Shown here one piece after another: positions 49,067 through 59,717 of a DNA stretch of 64,000 nt. The DNA lies in assembly GCA_037903475.1 (NCBI GenBank), contig JBAJFG010000073.1, positions 1,488,001 to 1,552,000 of the forward strand, in the 5' to 3' direction. Below the pieces are notes generated by a model. It saw only the letters and a list, made by a program, of their open reading frames with translations. It ran no database searches and was not told the DNA's origin. A program made the position numbers and the translations under genes. Within the stretch, counting starts at the first letter, position 1. Each line of letters begins with the position of its first letter. The stretch is from Ancylostoma caninum. Lineage: Eukaryota; Nematoda; Chromadorea; Rhabditida; Ancylostomatidae.

Positions 49067-49594
49067 GTTTCCCCTGTACCCTTCCAAAATAGCCAGTAAG
49101 CACACCCAAATTAGAAAATTAATCGTTATTCAATTAGCCTCATGGTATCTACCCGCCAGTGTCAACCACCAACGCTCAAGGCCGCTGTTTTACCTGGTTG
49201 TCAGTACACTGTAAACATTGTCGTTAAGGAAAACCGTAGTTAGGCTACCCAGGGATGCATTGCCAGGGAGGAGAATACCTAGTTTCCGAAAATGCACCCT
49301 TGGGCTACTCGCGACAGACCGAGTGAGTGGAGGCATCTCTCCATTGCTTCGGCCTGGCATAAACGGTCTATAATTTTCGCTTATTCCTGAATGTGTGCTG
49401 TCGAACTTAAACTGGCCACTTTTAACAACTTGGTGCGGACACTGCCTCGGTGATATACAATCAAGCAGACATTTCGACTTAACGGAATAGATAGCGTGCT
49501 GTTGATTAAAAGGGATGGTACAGGGAGTGCTGCATTAACTTCGTTTTGTTTTGCGTTGTACGTTTTTTTTTCATCGGCGCACCTTTGAGTGCAT

Positions 49595-49616
49595 TAAAAT
49601 AAATAAATAAATAAAT
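49595..49616 (+). repeat. LINE 3'-terminal aaat repeat
   Basis: Short tandem aaat/aata units end the CR1-like LINE. Such tails arise at target-primed reverse transcription. Confidence 0.75.
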
Positions 49617-49727
49617 ATTCTTATTTCTAAGAAAATTACAAAGGGGAGACGCTTTGGCGACGTATTAGTGCGTCACGCGCGTCCTCTTTGCAAGGATTAG
49701 TAGCAGTATTGTAGTCCGGGATTTTGG

Positions 49728-49771
49728 AAAAGAGGAAACAATACAGTTTAAAAAAGAGGAAACAATACAGT
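49728..49771. repeat. 20-bp direct repeat
   Basis: The phrase aaaagaggaaacaatacagt occurs twice, separated by a few bases. Confidence 0.8.
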
Positions 49772-49960
49772 CTCATGAATGGGAAGGAGACATTCAGATC
49801 TATTTCATCTCTTTTTTTGAACGTTCAACTTCTTCGGATCTAGCTCTGAATGAATAATTGAGTTATCTGATTTTTATTCGGCCCTATGTATAAAAGACTA
49901 ATGTTGATTTCGAAATTAGCAAAAGAAGTGAACATTCCTGTAGAGCTAACGTAAGTGCAG

Positions 49961-50083
49961 CGCAAGCTGGCAGTAACTGATAGTCGCCAGGTAAAGAAGG
50001 AAAGAGTGGGGGAAAAATCTGTAGTTCTCGCCAAAACGGGAACACCGTCGGCCAGAGTTCCAAAGACGAATTTTGAAATATGA
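49961..50083 (+). CDS. candidate terminal exon, basic C-terminal peptide
   Basis: An open segment of 40 codons to TGA, reading RKLAVTDSRQVKKERVGEKS and then LAKTGTPSARVPKTNFEI, basic and protein-like. AATAAA follows about 80 nt after the stop (50,162). The exon may begin at 49,961 (after gtgcag) or at 49,991, where GTAAGT...CGCCAG would be a 40-nt intron joining in phase to the short segment 49,920-49,950. The gene runs on the plus strand and converges on the MATH-like gene. If its other exons lie upstream, the CR1-like LINE sits in an intron. No family is recognised. Confidence 0.42.
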   Translation, partial: RKLAVTDSRQVKKERVGEKSVVLAKTGTPSARVPKTNFEI

Positions 50084-50161
50084 GAATTAGTCTTGAATTT
50101 GAGTGATTAAATGAACAATCAGATGATAAAATAAGAGAAATAAGAGATTAAAAAGAGATGA

Positions 50162-50167
50162 AATAAA
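50162..50167 (+). terminator. poly(A) signal AATAAA
   Basis: Hexamer about 80 nt after the TGA at 50,081, in an A-rich context. Confidence 0.45.
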
Positions 50168-50560
50168 TGAGAATTTTTTATTTGTATGAAACTTCTTTGA
50201 AAATCTCGAGGGAAGAAGGGGGAGCAGAGAGGAATGCTTCGTTCATGGGATAATTTTAATTCCTTCATCGGATAATCTTCAGGGCTCGGGGCCACATGCA
50301 TAATTGAAATTACCCAGGGTAAACGTCCCCCACCCGAATTATCCTCGTTGTCGTGGGCAACACGACACGATAACACGTTTCCTGTGCAGTATCAATAATG
50401 CATTAAAGCCTGTGCAATATCAATAAGGCATCAACGCCCGAATGCAGAGTTGGAGTTATCCATGGTAAACATATTCACGAACCTTTATTTACTTCTTACC
50501 TGGCAACCATCGACAGGTTTACCCTTATTTTACCTTGTCTACACCCAGCTGCTACCTATA

Positions 50561-50932
50561 CTTGGGACCGAATAAAAAGAATAATTCTGTTGCTTTGATT
50601 AACGATTAAGGAAGCAGTTTCAACATCCAGACATTCGAGAATATGAAAGCCCTAAAGCTCTTCTTATCTCTCATGCAGCACTTCATTGGTCTTTAATGTT
50701 GAAACATTGGAAATTTCCATTTATTCGAAATATTCGGTATTCGATAGCAAAAATATCCGATTTCGAATAAATAGAAATTTCGAATGTTCCAACAGCGCGG
50801 TCCAATACAATATTGTACGAAAGAGAAGAAGAGCTTTATGACTTTCTCATCCTCAAAGATCTAGACCTATAAATTGTGTTCTAAATTGTAAATTAAAGTA
50901 ACAAAATTATTCGGCATTTATTCGATCCCAAG
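50561..50932. mobile_element. foldback MITE with TA (or TATA) duplication
   Basis: A 372-bp element whose two halves are mirror images. The ends CTTGGGACCGAATAAA and TTATTCGATCCCAAG continue inward through attctgttgctttgatt/aattaaagtaacaaaatt and, at the centre, a ttattcgaaatattcgg palindrome. TATA flanks it on both sides (50,557-50,560 and 50,933-50,936). There is no coding content. On the minus strand it starts immediately after the stop codon of the MATH-like gene and carries AATAAA 15 nt in. Confidence 0.88.
50917..50922 (-). terminator. MITE-borne poly(A) signal AATAAA
   Basis: First AATAAA downstream of the minus-strand stop at 50,937-50,939, lying inside the terminal repeat of the MITE. 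Whether it is used is inferred; further AATAAA copies occur deeper in the same MITE. Confidence 0.4.
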
Positions 50933-50936
50933 TATA

Positions 50937-53900
50937 CTAAATACCACTAGCAGATGTCAAAGCAGCCACCCTTTTGAAGATATGCTCATGATCCGGAACG
51001 TGGTGAGTGCTTATCATAGTCTGTGTGGAACCTCGTCTTGATGACGTCTCAGCGACTCGTAGACGATTCGGGTCCATCGCCATCTGTCATTGAAAACTTC
51101 ACGGCCTCCCAGACTGGGATCAGTGGCAAACTTACCCGTTCACGTTCCTGTTCTATCACTTCTGCGAACTTCTTTTCAACATCAATTTTCTCTTTTTTAC
51201 TCACTTTGCCATTCTCATCCCTCACAGATTTTCTGGAAATATCTGGATTTTCTCGAGTTTTGCTGGTTTTTCACTGAATTTCATGCATATGACCTACTTC
51301 CTCGATCGCCTTCTCCACACTTTGCTGTTCACTCTGGCATTGTAGTTGGTCGTAAGGAACGATTTGTGAGGAGTTGGGGAAACCTGTGATCAGCAGTTTC
51401 CTTTCAAATTCCATGCAGTGAGAAAGAAATTAATATGGCTGACCTTGTCCAGGTACGTGTACGGATCGAACAACTTTGCATCCATTTTGATTAGAAGTGA
51501 CACTTTTACAATGCGGTCAACATTCTCCTTAAAACCATTTCTGGATTTTCCAGAACGTTCTGGATATTCTCTCTGGGCAACACTACCAAAAAGTGAAATT
51601 TTACAAGACCTTAAGATAGTCGGAGACAGTGGTGCGATCCTTGTCGGTCACCTCACAACATCGTCCACGTTGCATCGATATTGTACTGCCTAAAAATATA
51701 AAATCACGGTACAATATTGGTAAACAGTACAGTAATAGTAGACGGAAACGAGTGCACCAACGTTCTTCAACCATTTCTGGTTTCTCGGTCATCGCATCCT
51801 TTTGCGTCACGCGAACAACAGCACGAAGATCTACCTGAATGGAAATTATTCTGTGACTTATTGGACAAAAACTCATGTAACTAGTACCTCCCGTATGTCA
51901 TGAAAATTGTGGCGATATCTGAGCGTAAACTATAGCTCAACACATTGGCATAAAGCTGTATTTATAGTTCGTTGCGAAGGGGCAGCACTGCGGCGGTTAC
52001 AATACCTCACGCGACTTGACGGGTAGCAAGTGAATAGCTTGTGAACTGAAGCACTTCGAGGAAGAAGGAAACAATGGCAAGCTTCGATCCATGAGGTCGA
52101 CGAAATCGCCACATCGCGCGTGCTAGCAGACGCGATGCGAATTCGATCCATCGCGCAGAAGAAGTATAAACAGGATGCGACAAGAATTCGCGAAGTCACC
52201 GCGCGAGTTTAAACAACAACTACTACAATGCAGCGAAATAACCGCTGTTATACAGTTTGGATGTCCGTGTCGGTCGCGATGCAGTGGAGTATAAACACAG
52301 CTAGGGCGATTTTGCACTGCTTAGGGGTCAGATGCAGACAGCTGAGGCGGGAATGAAAGCAGAAGACAGCAAGCGTGAAGAGAACGCAGGAGATCAGCGA
52401 ACCTTCGTGCCACGCTAGTCAAAATCGTGAGATCAAAGATTAATGAGCAACAAAGAAAGAAATTGCACGGATTCTCGAGAGGATCAATATTTTCAGGGAT
52501 GCTTCATGTAATCAATCAAGGTGTATGACTTTTCTTTTCTGAAGAGCAAAACAACCAAAAAGAAGTGGAAGGAAAAAAGAAACCGAAAAAAGAGGAGAAG
52601 AAGAGCTATTGGGACGAAAAACAACAGATTGGTCAGTAGCTATTCAGAAAGTGAAAATGTAGGGTTTAAAAGCACGCTTTCCAAATATCTGAGCTTTGCA
52701 GAACAAAACACATTACCAAAGGAGGAAACATCTTGGTACCTGACTTACTGGACCATCAACAAAATAAAGTTCAACAGCAACGTAATCTGATGGAGAATCG
52801 TCCTCTTCTTCCAAGTCATCATCAGATCCGTTCAACTGCAAACAAGATTTATAGGACAAAATTCACTTAAATGTTGCAGAGGAGACCAGAGGAGGACAAT
52901 TTTCAAGTACATAGATTGGTGAGTGGGGGAGGGGCGCGTCAAAGGCAGCGTTCTTTTGAAGCATGCTGGTGTTCTCACTATAAATTGGAATTTTCGACGA
53001 AATTTTGAAATATTCGAATTCTGGATATTTCGAATATGGAGCTTTTTGAAATATTCGAACATTTGAATAATTCGAATAAGGTGTTTTTCAAAATGTGCGA
53101 ATGAACAAATTATGTGAGACTTTCTTGGCTTTCAGACCCGTATGAATAAATCATTCGAGTAACGGCTTTTTGAAATCACCGAATGACTGGATAATTCAAA
53201 TCGAATATTCGGTTCAATACCATCCCAATACTACAGCTTTCAAACTTTTCGTTCCAGGCCGCCATTACCAAACTTTCTTTATTTTCACTTATAAAGATCT
53301 ACCTCGGGACATATTAGGACCTCATGAGGGGATTTGCTGGAATTGTAGGGGGCAGTCTTTGAGGCATGCCCTTGTTAGTGGCTCTCTATAAAAGCGATCA
53401 CACCATCATTACTTGAATATCAATTGTTCTCTAGACACCCGAATGAACGAATTATTCGAATGAAAAAAATTGAAAAATCGAATGAATAAATTATTCGAAT
53501 GTTCTGGTAAAGAAAAAAACTCCAAGCAAAATTCCTAGCAATGCTTCTGAGAGAACTTGTTTTTTTTTGGTCTAATATAACAGCGAGCGAGAGAATAGGA
53601 ATGTCTTACCCTTCCAGTTGTACCATGAATCTTCAAACTCCATTGAAAGGACACATGGTCGTGCACGGTGGCGAATTTCGGAGAGACGATGAGGATCACA
53701 GAGTCGTCGTCAGAAACGGGTCGCTTGGAGATCTAGAGAGTTATTCCTTTTCAGTGGCAACAAGATGCAAACTTCTCTTTTTCGAAGATTTTGTTCTGTT
53801 AGAGCTTTACGCAAGGCAGTGCAAGGATATACGAGGGTGGGTTGGAAAGTTTCCGGAATGACCATCAAGGAGTTGCTTTTTTTCAAATATTTTTACGGGA

Positions 53901-55728
53901 ACGTATTGAGAAGACCTTCATGTGAATAGACTACAAGTGCAAAGTTTATTTGAGAAAGGGCCTGCTTTGGACAGATTTTCCAAGTCGGGCAACTTGAACT
54001 GCTCTGGATTAGAAATGAGTGTAAAAATCCGAGGTCGAGAAAATTTGCGAATGGAGATGAAAACCGCAAGTAAACCAAAGACTGTCTGAATGGTGATTTT
54101 GCAGACACATCATTTTCATGTTTCACCCGTAGTCTCCAGATTTATATAATTAGTACAAGCCTGCACGTGAGCAAATAGTAATCCATGTGAGAGGAGTCAA
54201 AAAAGGCTATTGCACTAGAAACTGTAGATGAGATTTCTAAATGTGATCTGCAGACGGTGAGTAAATGCGGTCGAGACAGAGTAAGCCTTCAGTTTCTTTT
54301 TGTAGCCGTTCATTATTCTTGTAGGGGAGAGATCATGTCCAAAAAATCTTTTCAAAAGATGGGTGCCGCATTTGCTTAATTCCGAGTAGGATCGCTATCC
54401 AAAATGGATTCCAGTGAAATTCCTGAAATTTTTCACTTGCGAATGAAACGATTTCAAGCAGAATATCGTAACTGATAATGAAGTTCATTTTATCTATTAC
54501 ACGCTTGTTACAAAAGATTAGTCAAATCAACAGATTTCACCCTTCAAACCAATTCCGAAAGAGAAGAGGTTCATTGAGATGGAATGGTAGTGACCTTTGT
54601 TGTTGCTCATCCCAAAGGAGTTTTGCTGAACATCGGAACAACTATTACCAACTAGGCAATATTCAAAGGAATATGATAACTCAAAATTCAAGAGAAGCGT
54701 CCAGATTCAGCCCAGGGAAAATCTTCGCATCCGTGCGGTAGTGCTAGCCGCTCAACCAAATGCATTCACTGCCAAAAAATGATGGAAGTTACATCCAAAA
54801 ATTTTCAGCATTCGCCGACTTTTCTGCGTCAGCTTCCTCGTTCTCTTACCTGTTGCAGAAGCTCAAGGCATCTCTGTCTCAGAGGGAATTAATTTAGAAC
54901 GACGCGTCTGTCTTGGCCGTATACGGTTACTTCGATGGCTTTGAGAAAATTCTTCCTAGGGAGAAGATCAAAAATCGAAAAGAGATCGGACCACGTGGTT
55001 TGAGCTTCGATACGATTCTGCTAAAGAATGAATTGTTGACCGCATCCAAATTGTTTCGTTTTCATTGTCATTCCGGAAACTTTTCAACCCACTCTCGTAC
55101 ATATAAAAACTATTGCAAAACAGAAATTTAGTTAAATTTTCTCTACTGGAATTTAAGTTCAGTCGTCGTTAACTTCATGGAGGTTAACGGAAGGTACAAT
55201 AATTATTTTTATTTGACTCATTTACTTGATAGGAAGTTTTAGCTCGACATCTACCAATAATCCGGTCAAAAATTGAAAAATGCATATAAACTAACAAATT
55301 GTTTCTCGGCAAGTAGTTGATAGCCACAAGAAATTTCAAAGGCAGACGCTTGTCACCTATCGGTTTTTATTTAAAAAAATAATTTTAAACTCTCCACTAA
55401 ACCACAACGCCAAAAATCCATAGAAATTTCAGTATGAGCGAGTTGAGCTGACTTGTGAAGAGGAAAACTTAGATTTACATTTTTTTGCTCTCCATCGAAC
55501 AATTTCTGTGGTGACTGTTCTGTTGAAGAAAACACTATCAGGATAAATAACAGTACAAAATGTATTCACACGGATGCGTTCTAAAACACTCAAGAATTAT
55601 TGCAGCATAAAAAAACTTGCAAAATTAGCCCAAATAGGTAAGAAAACCTTTGTGTTCCATTCGTAGCAGAAGCCGATTCGCGGCGGTCGCGGCGCCTCGG
55701 CTTCAACGGCAGCAGTTTCTGTGCTCAT
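50937..55728 (-). CDS. nine-exon gene, MATH-like domain protein
   Basis: Exons (minus strand): 55,728-55,648; 53,732-53,610; 52,835-52,749; 51,834-51,762; 51,689-51,605; 51,540-51,444; 51,383-51,298; 51,232-51,136; 51,083-50,937. All have GT..AG borders and join in phase to 291 codons. Five of the last six introns are 52-72 nt. The start is MSTETAAVEAEAPRPPRIGF. Residues about 17-120 resemble the nematode MATH fold: FCYEW, ILIVSPKF, FQWSLKIHG, an acidic loop (SDDDLEEEDD), then YVAVELYFVDGP. Residues 150-182 carry KVSLLIKMDAKLFDPYTYL. The last third is basic (KVWRRRSRKK, KKEKIDVEKK), with no BTB domain visible. MATH proteins are usually adaptors for cullin-3 ubiquitin ligases; that function is inferred. 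Intron 1 holds a mariner. Confidence 0.62.
52970..53520. repeat. TTCGAAT-rich degenerate repeat in intron 2
   Basis: The phrases attcgaat, tattcgaa and gaataattcgaat recur a dozen times within intron 2 of the MATH-like gene. The same words make up the centre of the MITE at 50,561-50,932, so this may be a decayed relative; an end-like catcccaatac occurs at about 53,222. Boundaries cannot be set. Confidence 0.4.
53832..55097. mobile_element. full-length-size mariner/Tc1-type element, 1,266 bp
   Basis: Inverted ends CGAGGGTGGGTTGGAAAGTT and its mirror (AACTTTTCAACCCACTCTCG), continuing as TCCGGAATGA. They are flanked by TA at 53,830-53,831 and 55,098-55,099. The length equals a complete mariner. 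I could not find an intact or clearly recognisable transposase in either direction; stops are dense in all frames. The element lies wholly within the first intron of the MATH-like gene. Confidence 0.8.
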
Positions 55729-55774
55729 TTGCCCTGAAGGCACAACTCTTCGGTGGACGCTTGGACAATAACGA
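55729..55774. promoter_or_regulatory. 46-bp divergent intergenic region
   Basis: Start codons of two divergent gene models (minus at 55,728, plus at 55,775) are separated by 46 bp, so any promoter must be shared or lie inside the transcribed parts. No TATA box is visible. Inference from the two models. Confidence 0.35.
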
Positions 55775-56081
55775 ATGACGGACACCAGCAACGACAAATA
55801 CGCGTTTATTATTTACACAGCTCTTCACGCTGTTGTTCGGAAGATCCCGCACAAAGTAGTAATAACAGCTGGTTAAAGAAATCGGCTGTCAAGGTAAACA
55901 GTAGTTGTAACATCGCAGCAAACATAAACATGTCTGTATGCCGAAAATTTCAGGAAGAGTTCGTCCAGAATTGAGTTTGGTCTCGAGCGCTTATAAGTCT
56001 GATAGAATTTGCTTGGAAATATGGGGTTTCATGGATGCAAATAGAAAGTCTAACGGGGGATTCTCACGAACAGATGGTTAG
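55775..56081 (+). CDS. small two-exon gene, product unknown
   Basis: Exon 1 (55,775-55,871) starts MTDTSNDKYAFIIYTALHAV, with an in-frame stop just upstream of the ATG. It ends at GTTAAA. An 82-nt intron ends in the strong acceptor aaaatttcag. Exon 2 (55,954-56,081) completes the codon in phase and reads RVRPELSLVSSAYKSDRICL and on to a TAG. The product has 74 residues, basic and soluble, with no signal peptide. AATAAA lies 117 nt after the stop (56,198). It is divergent to the MATH-like gene and ends just before the Penelope-like palindrome. The family is not recognised. Confidence 0.48.
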
Positions 56082-56197
56082 AAGCGGCAAAGAAGAAACA
56101 TAAGCCGAGGTCGTTTAAGTGGATCATGGTTTTTCTTTCGGACAACAGCATTATTAAATGGAAGAAGGTGAGCGTAGATGTGTTAGAGGCAGATGTC

Positions 56198-56203
56198 AAT
56201 AAA
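56198..56203 (+). terminator. poly(A) signal AATAAA
   Basis: Canonical hexamer 117 nt after the stop of the small two-exon gene and 54 bp before the Penelope-like arm. Confidence 0.5.
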
Positions 56204-56256
56204 CACAAATGGTTTTCATGTTAAACTGTCCTTGAATCTTGGCATCGTGGTTGTTA

Positions 56257-57421
56257 GATACAGTGGATTTCTTTCGAGCGCTGTTAGCCAAGATAGTCAT
56301 TGGTCTTTATTGAGGCTAACGCTTCGGCGTTGTCGCCTTCGCCAGAGCCTGAAAAGTCAAAGCCATCGGGATTTCTCCCCTCAAACGCCTCGTTCTCTCA
56401 CAGGAAGTCATCCATCCAGTGCGCATACTCAATAACCAGTACCGGAATCAAGGTGAAGCTCACCTTAGTTGCCGTCGCAGGGGTAGTACAGCAGACACTA
56501 ATACCAAATCTGTGCTCCTAAGGATTTATAAGGTGCCTTAACAACGCATAGGTCAAAACCCGCAGAGGTTTTGCTACAAGGCAAGCTCGCTCCTGAGAGC
56601 GCCGCATTCATCTTTTCCGTTTATTTCTTGAACTTTTGGATGTAATCCAAAACGCGTCTAAAGTCCTGCAAGTTCTAATCCCGGAACCTCAAACGGCAGC
56701 TAATTCGAAACCCGTGTACGACCGCCTCTGCACAACTCCTGGATGCGTTATTTGTCCGCATCGGAGAGATGGTGACTGTATGATCTCTGGAACAATTTGT
56801 CCCTTCACCTGTAAAGCGTACCGAGACGAGTATATAGGGGAAAAGGGACGCCCGCTCAGCGTCAAGATAAAAGAACATTTGGACTGGCTCTCCAAATCAA
56901 GATCTTCCACCCCTTTGAGCACCCATCGTATTACGTCACGAAAACTCGAAAATCCAAGCTGGAGCACAAAGTTGGCGCTAGAGCTCGAAATTATAGCGCG
57001 CAGGACTTTAGAAGTATTTTGGACTATAGTCAAAAGTCCAGAAATGAACAGAAAAGTTGAATGCATCGCTATCACGAACGAGCCCGCCTTGTACCAAAAC
57101 CTCTGCAGGTTTCGACCTATGTGGGCGAGTTGTTAAGGCTCCTTATAACCTTAGGGGCACAGATTATGTATTAGTCGTCCGCTGATCATCCATTGCGACG
57201 GCAACTAAGGTCAGCTTTATCTTGTCTGTGATTTCGGTACTGTTTTTTTTTTGAGTGTGCGCACCGGATGAATGATTTCCTGTAAGATGGCGAGGCGTTT
57301 GAGGGGGTAAATCACTGATGTCTTTGACTTTCCAGACTCTGACGGAGGCGACAATGCCGAGACGTTAGCCACAGTAAAGATCAATAACTATCTTTACAGC
57401 TCGAAAGAAATCCACTGTATC
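56257..57421 (+). mobile_element. head-to-head Penelope-like element pair
   Basis: The left arm (56,257-about 56,690) is the inverted, about 80% similar copy of the right arm (about 56,985-57,421). Shared phrases include gatacagtggatttctttcg, ccttagttgccgtcgca and gcagaggttttg. The right arm holds the end of the Penelope-like ORF plus its 3' UTR. The left arm is the same region of another copy in opposite orientation, so two elements meet by their 5' ends with about 300 bp unique DNA between. Reverse transcriptase is absent from both. Confidence 0.82.
56708..57136 (+). pseudogene. Penelope-like GIY-YIG endonuclease domain, C-terminal part of ORF
   Basis: An open frame to a stop at 57,136, beginning in sense at KPVYDRLCTTPGCVICPHRR, a Cys-rich linker typical of Penelope-like ORFs. 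Then come EYIGEKGRPLSVKIKEHLDW (the YIG motif, the conserved Arg of GRP and His of KEH) and the C-terminal TLEVFWTIVKSPEMNRKVEC. About 140 codons remain, and the reverse transcriptase that should precede is missing. Codons before 56,708 are antisense of the left arm. The family inserts at 3' OH ends using this nuclease; here it is a relic. Confidence 0.8.
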
Positions 57422-58797
57422 AAACACAGGATGGCTTTCGCTGAATGTTTTTTTTACCTATGCAAAGAAATGTGAAGGGAATTCTGAGTTCCTCCTCTGT
57501 GGTGCAGCGTTGGCACATTAATTTGACACAAAAACTCGTGAAATGGGAGAGGTTTTAACTGTGAACTAAATGTACGACAACTGTGAAGTGGAGAGCTGAG
57601 GTAATGACTATATAAGTCTTAGAAATCCATCAAATTATATTGTGGATCCACACGATATCTAACTGATGAGAAAGTAGAGATGCGTAAAGTAGAGAATGTT
57701 ATAGCAAAAGAATAACTTGTGCAGTATGAAGGAAAAGAAATAGCTTATGAACGATCTGGAGATGTTTCAAAGGTGGAAGCGGAAGAAATCCTAGATGTTT
57801 TCAGGAAATCCGATACTCTCGCCATTAGAAAAGCAACGTCTGCCAGAGGATCAGACGGTGGAGCACGATAAGTGTGAGAAATGGCAGCAGTAGCGCACAA
57901 ACACCAGAAGTATTCAACAATTCATGGGAAATATGAGACTCGTGATCCAAGATGATGCGAGAAAAGCTCCACAATAGAAAGCAAACCCGAATATGGGTGA
58001 AGAAATGGAGGGGTGATGGGCGTGTGCGTCGGTAGTGGATGTGAGGAGCAGCAGTGCGGTTTCTCCCGGAGAAAACCATTATTTGTTTCACATTAAACCC
58101 GCAAATTGAACACTGCTCTTGCTATTCGCAAACACTGGCGATAGCACACAAACAACCGAAGCTCTTTGCACTATTCGATTGCACGAAGATGCTCTATTTC
58201 GATTTCGCTGATTATTCACAAGACATTTGAGTGGAGTTGTGCTCCTGGAAATGAAACTGGTTTCGAGGATACTGAATTATTTTGTGTTTACTGCAGCGAG
58301 CGGCTATGCATCAGCTGAAGAAGCGATGACGACTCGTGCCATTAGTTCTTGCTTAGGAAATACCCTTTCAAATTGCAAATGAGTTGTTCAAAGGCGTGTG
58401 AAAAGCAACTTGACGGAGGAGGCCTCAAGGCTTACATTAACATGGGTTTTAGTGGAGAATGCGGAGCGGAAGCTCTGCTGCTTCACACCAACGGTTTCCG
58501 AGAAAATTTCGAAGAAAATCCATGCATTCCGGGGATTTTCTGCCAGCTTTTGAAACGCGTAGCACGGGCGTGCATCGGTGTGCGTCAAGGTGTGCCTCAG
58601 TCTATCCATTACCATGTAGCCACACTTCTATAGCACGGAAGCAGTTAGTATGAACTGTCATTATCTCGAAATTTGGAGGGAAACATTCGGTGTAGATACT
58701 AGATCACCCTAATTTCTGCATTGTTCAGGACCAGAGCAGGGATGATGTGGACATTTACAAACTAACTCTTGAGCCACTTCTTCAATGTACCTTCTTT
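57422..58797. other. unassigned stretch
   Basis: Minus and plus frames at 57,825-58,091 and 58,349-58,633 are open without splice or domain support. An acceptor ttttcag at about 57,803 precedes short open segments in all frames. Confidence 0.25.
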
Positions 58798-58841
58798 AAA
58801 GGCAGGGGCCCACCTCATTCCATTGTTGGAGTTAAAGACAT

Positions 58842-59717
58842 ATGCTAGGCCTTCTAGTCATGTTGATCCCAGTAATGTACATCTCACAGAAAGTCCTTAA
58901 ATCTGATAGAAAGCAGGATTTTCTGAGGTATCTGAAATTTAAGCTATCTGAAAGAACACATCTGAACAAGAACACAAACAGTTTAAGCTGTGGTGGAGAA
59001 ATGGCAGTGACTGATACTCAAAAAGCAGAGGTATTTTCTAATGAATTCTGCAAAGTGTTCACAACTGATGACGGACTTGTGCCATCAATAGACTTCAATG
59101 TAAAACAGCCAATGACTGATTTTCCATTTTTCCAATCGGTTGAAGTCTATGAACAGTTGATGAAATGGCCACGTTCTCACTCCCTAACTTCTGACCGTAT
59201 ACCTTTCCACTTCATAGGGAACATAGCTATATCGATCGCCGATCCATTGGCTTATATGTTTAGCCAATCGCTGATGTACACAGAACTATCTCGTCGTTGG
59301 AAACATTCGTATGTCACGCCCGTCCTCAAGAAAGAGCCTTCTTCGGAACCGATGAGTTACAGACCAGTTAGTATCACTTCGGTGTTTTGCAGGATTTTCA
59401 ACATCATCTACATATTCACGGAATTATTCCCCGCAACATGGCTTTGTGGAGGGTAGATCAGCAGAAATGAATCTTTTGGAATGCATTAATGACTGCACTA
59501 ATATACTGGATAATACCGTATACAAGATGTTCTCATGTTTGAAAGAGTTCAGAATAATTGTACTAGAAAATTGTTCATCAGAATGAGCGAAAATTCCTAT
59601 TCCAGCATTCCCAATTCAAGTATCAGAAATGCTCGTCTTGGCCTAGCAACTCTAGAATCCAGACGCACAATGCTTGATATTTGCATGATAAATAAACTGC
59701 TTAATACTGCAGACTAA
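58842..59717 (+). pseudogene. LINE reverse transcriptase remnant
   Basis: The first part reads AVTDTQKAEVFSNEFCKVFT, SLTSDRIPFHF, RRWKHSYVTPVLKK and PMSYRPVSITSVFCRIF, the N-terminal fingers of a CR1-type reverse transcriptase. After a frame change QHGFVEGRSAEMNLLECIND follows, and then the palm motifs are deleted. The end FERVQNNCTRKLFIRM...RRTMLDICMINKLL (59,535-59,717) is the usual C-terminal segment. It cannot be active. Confidence 0.8.
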
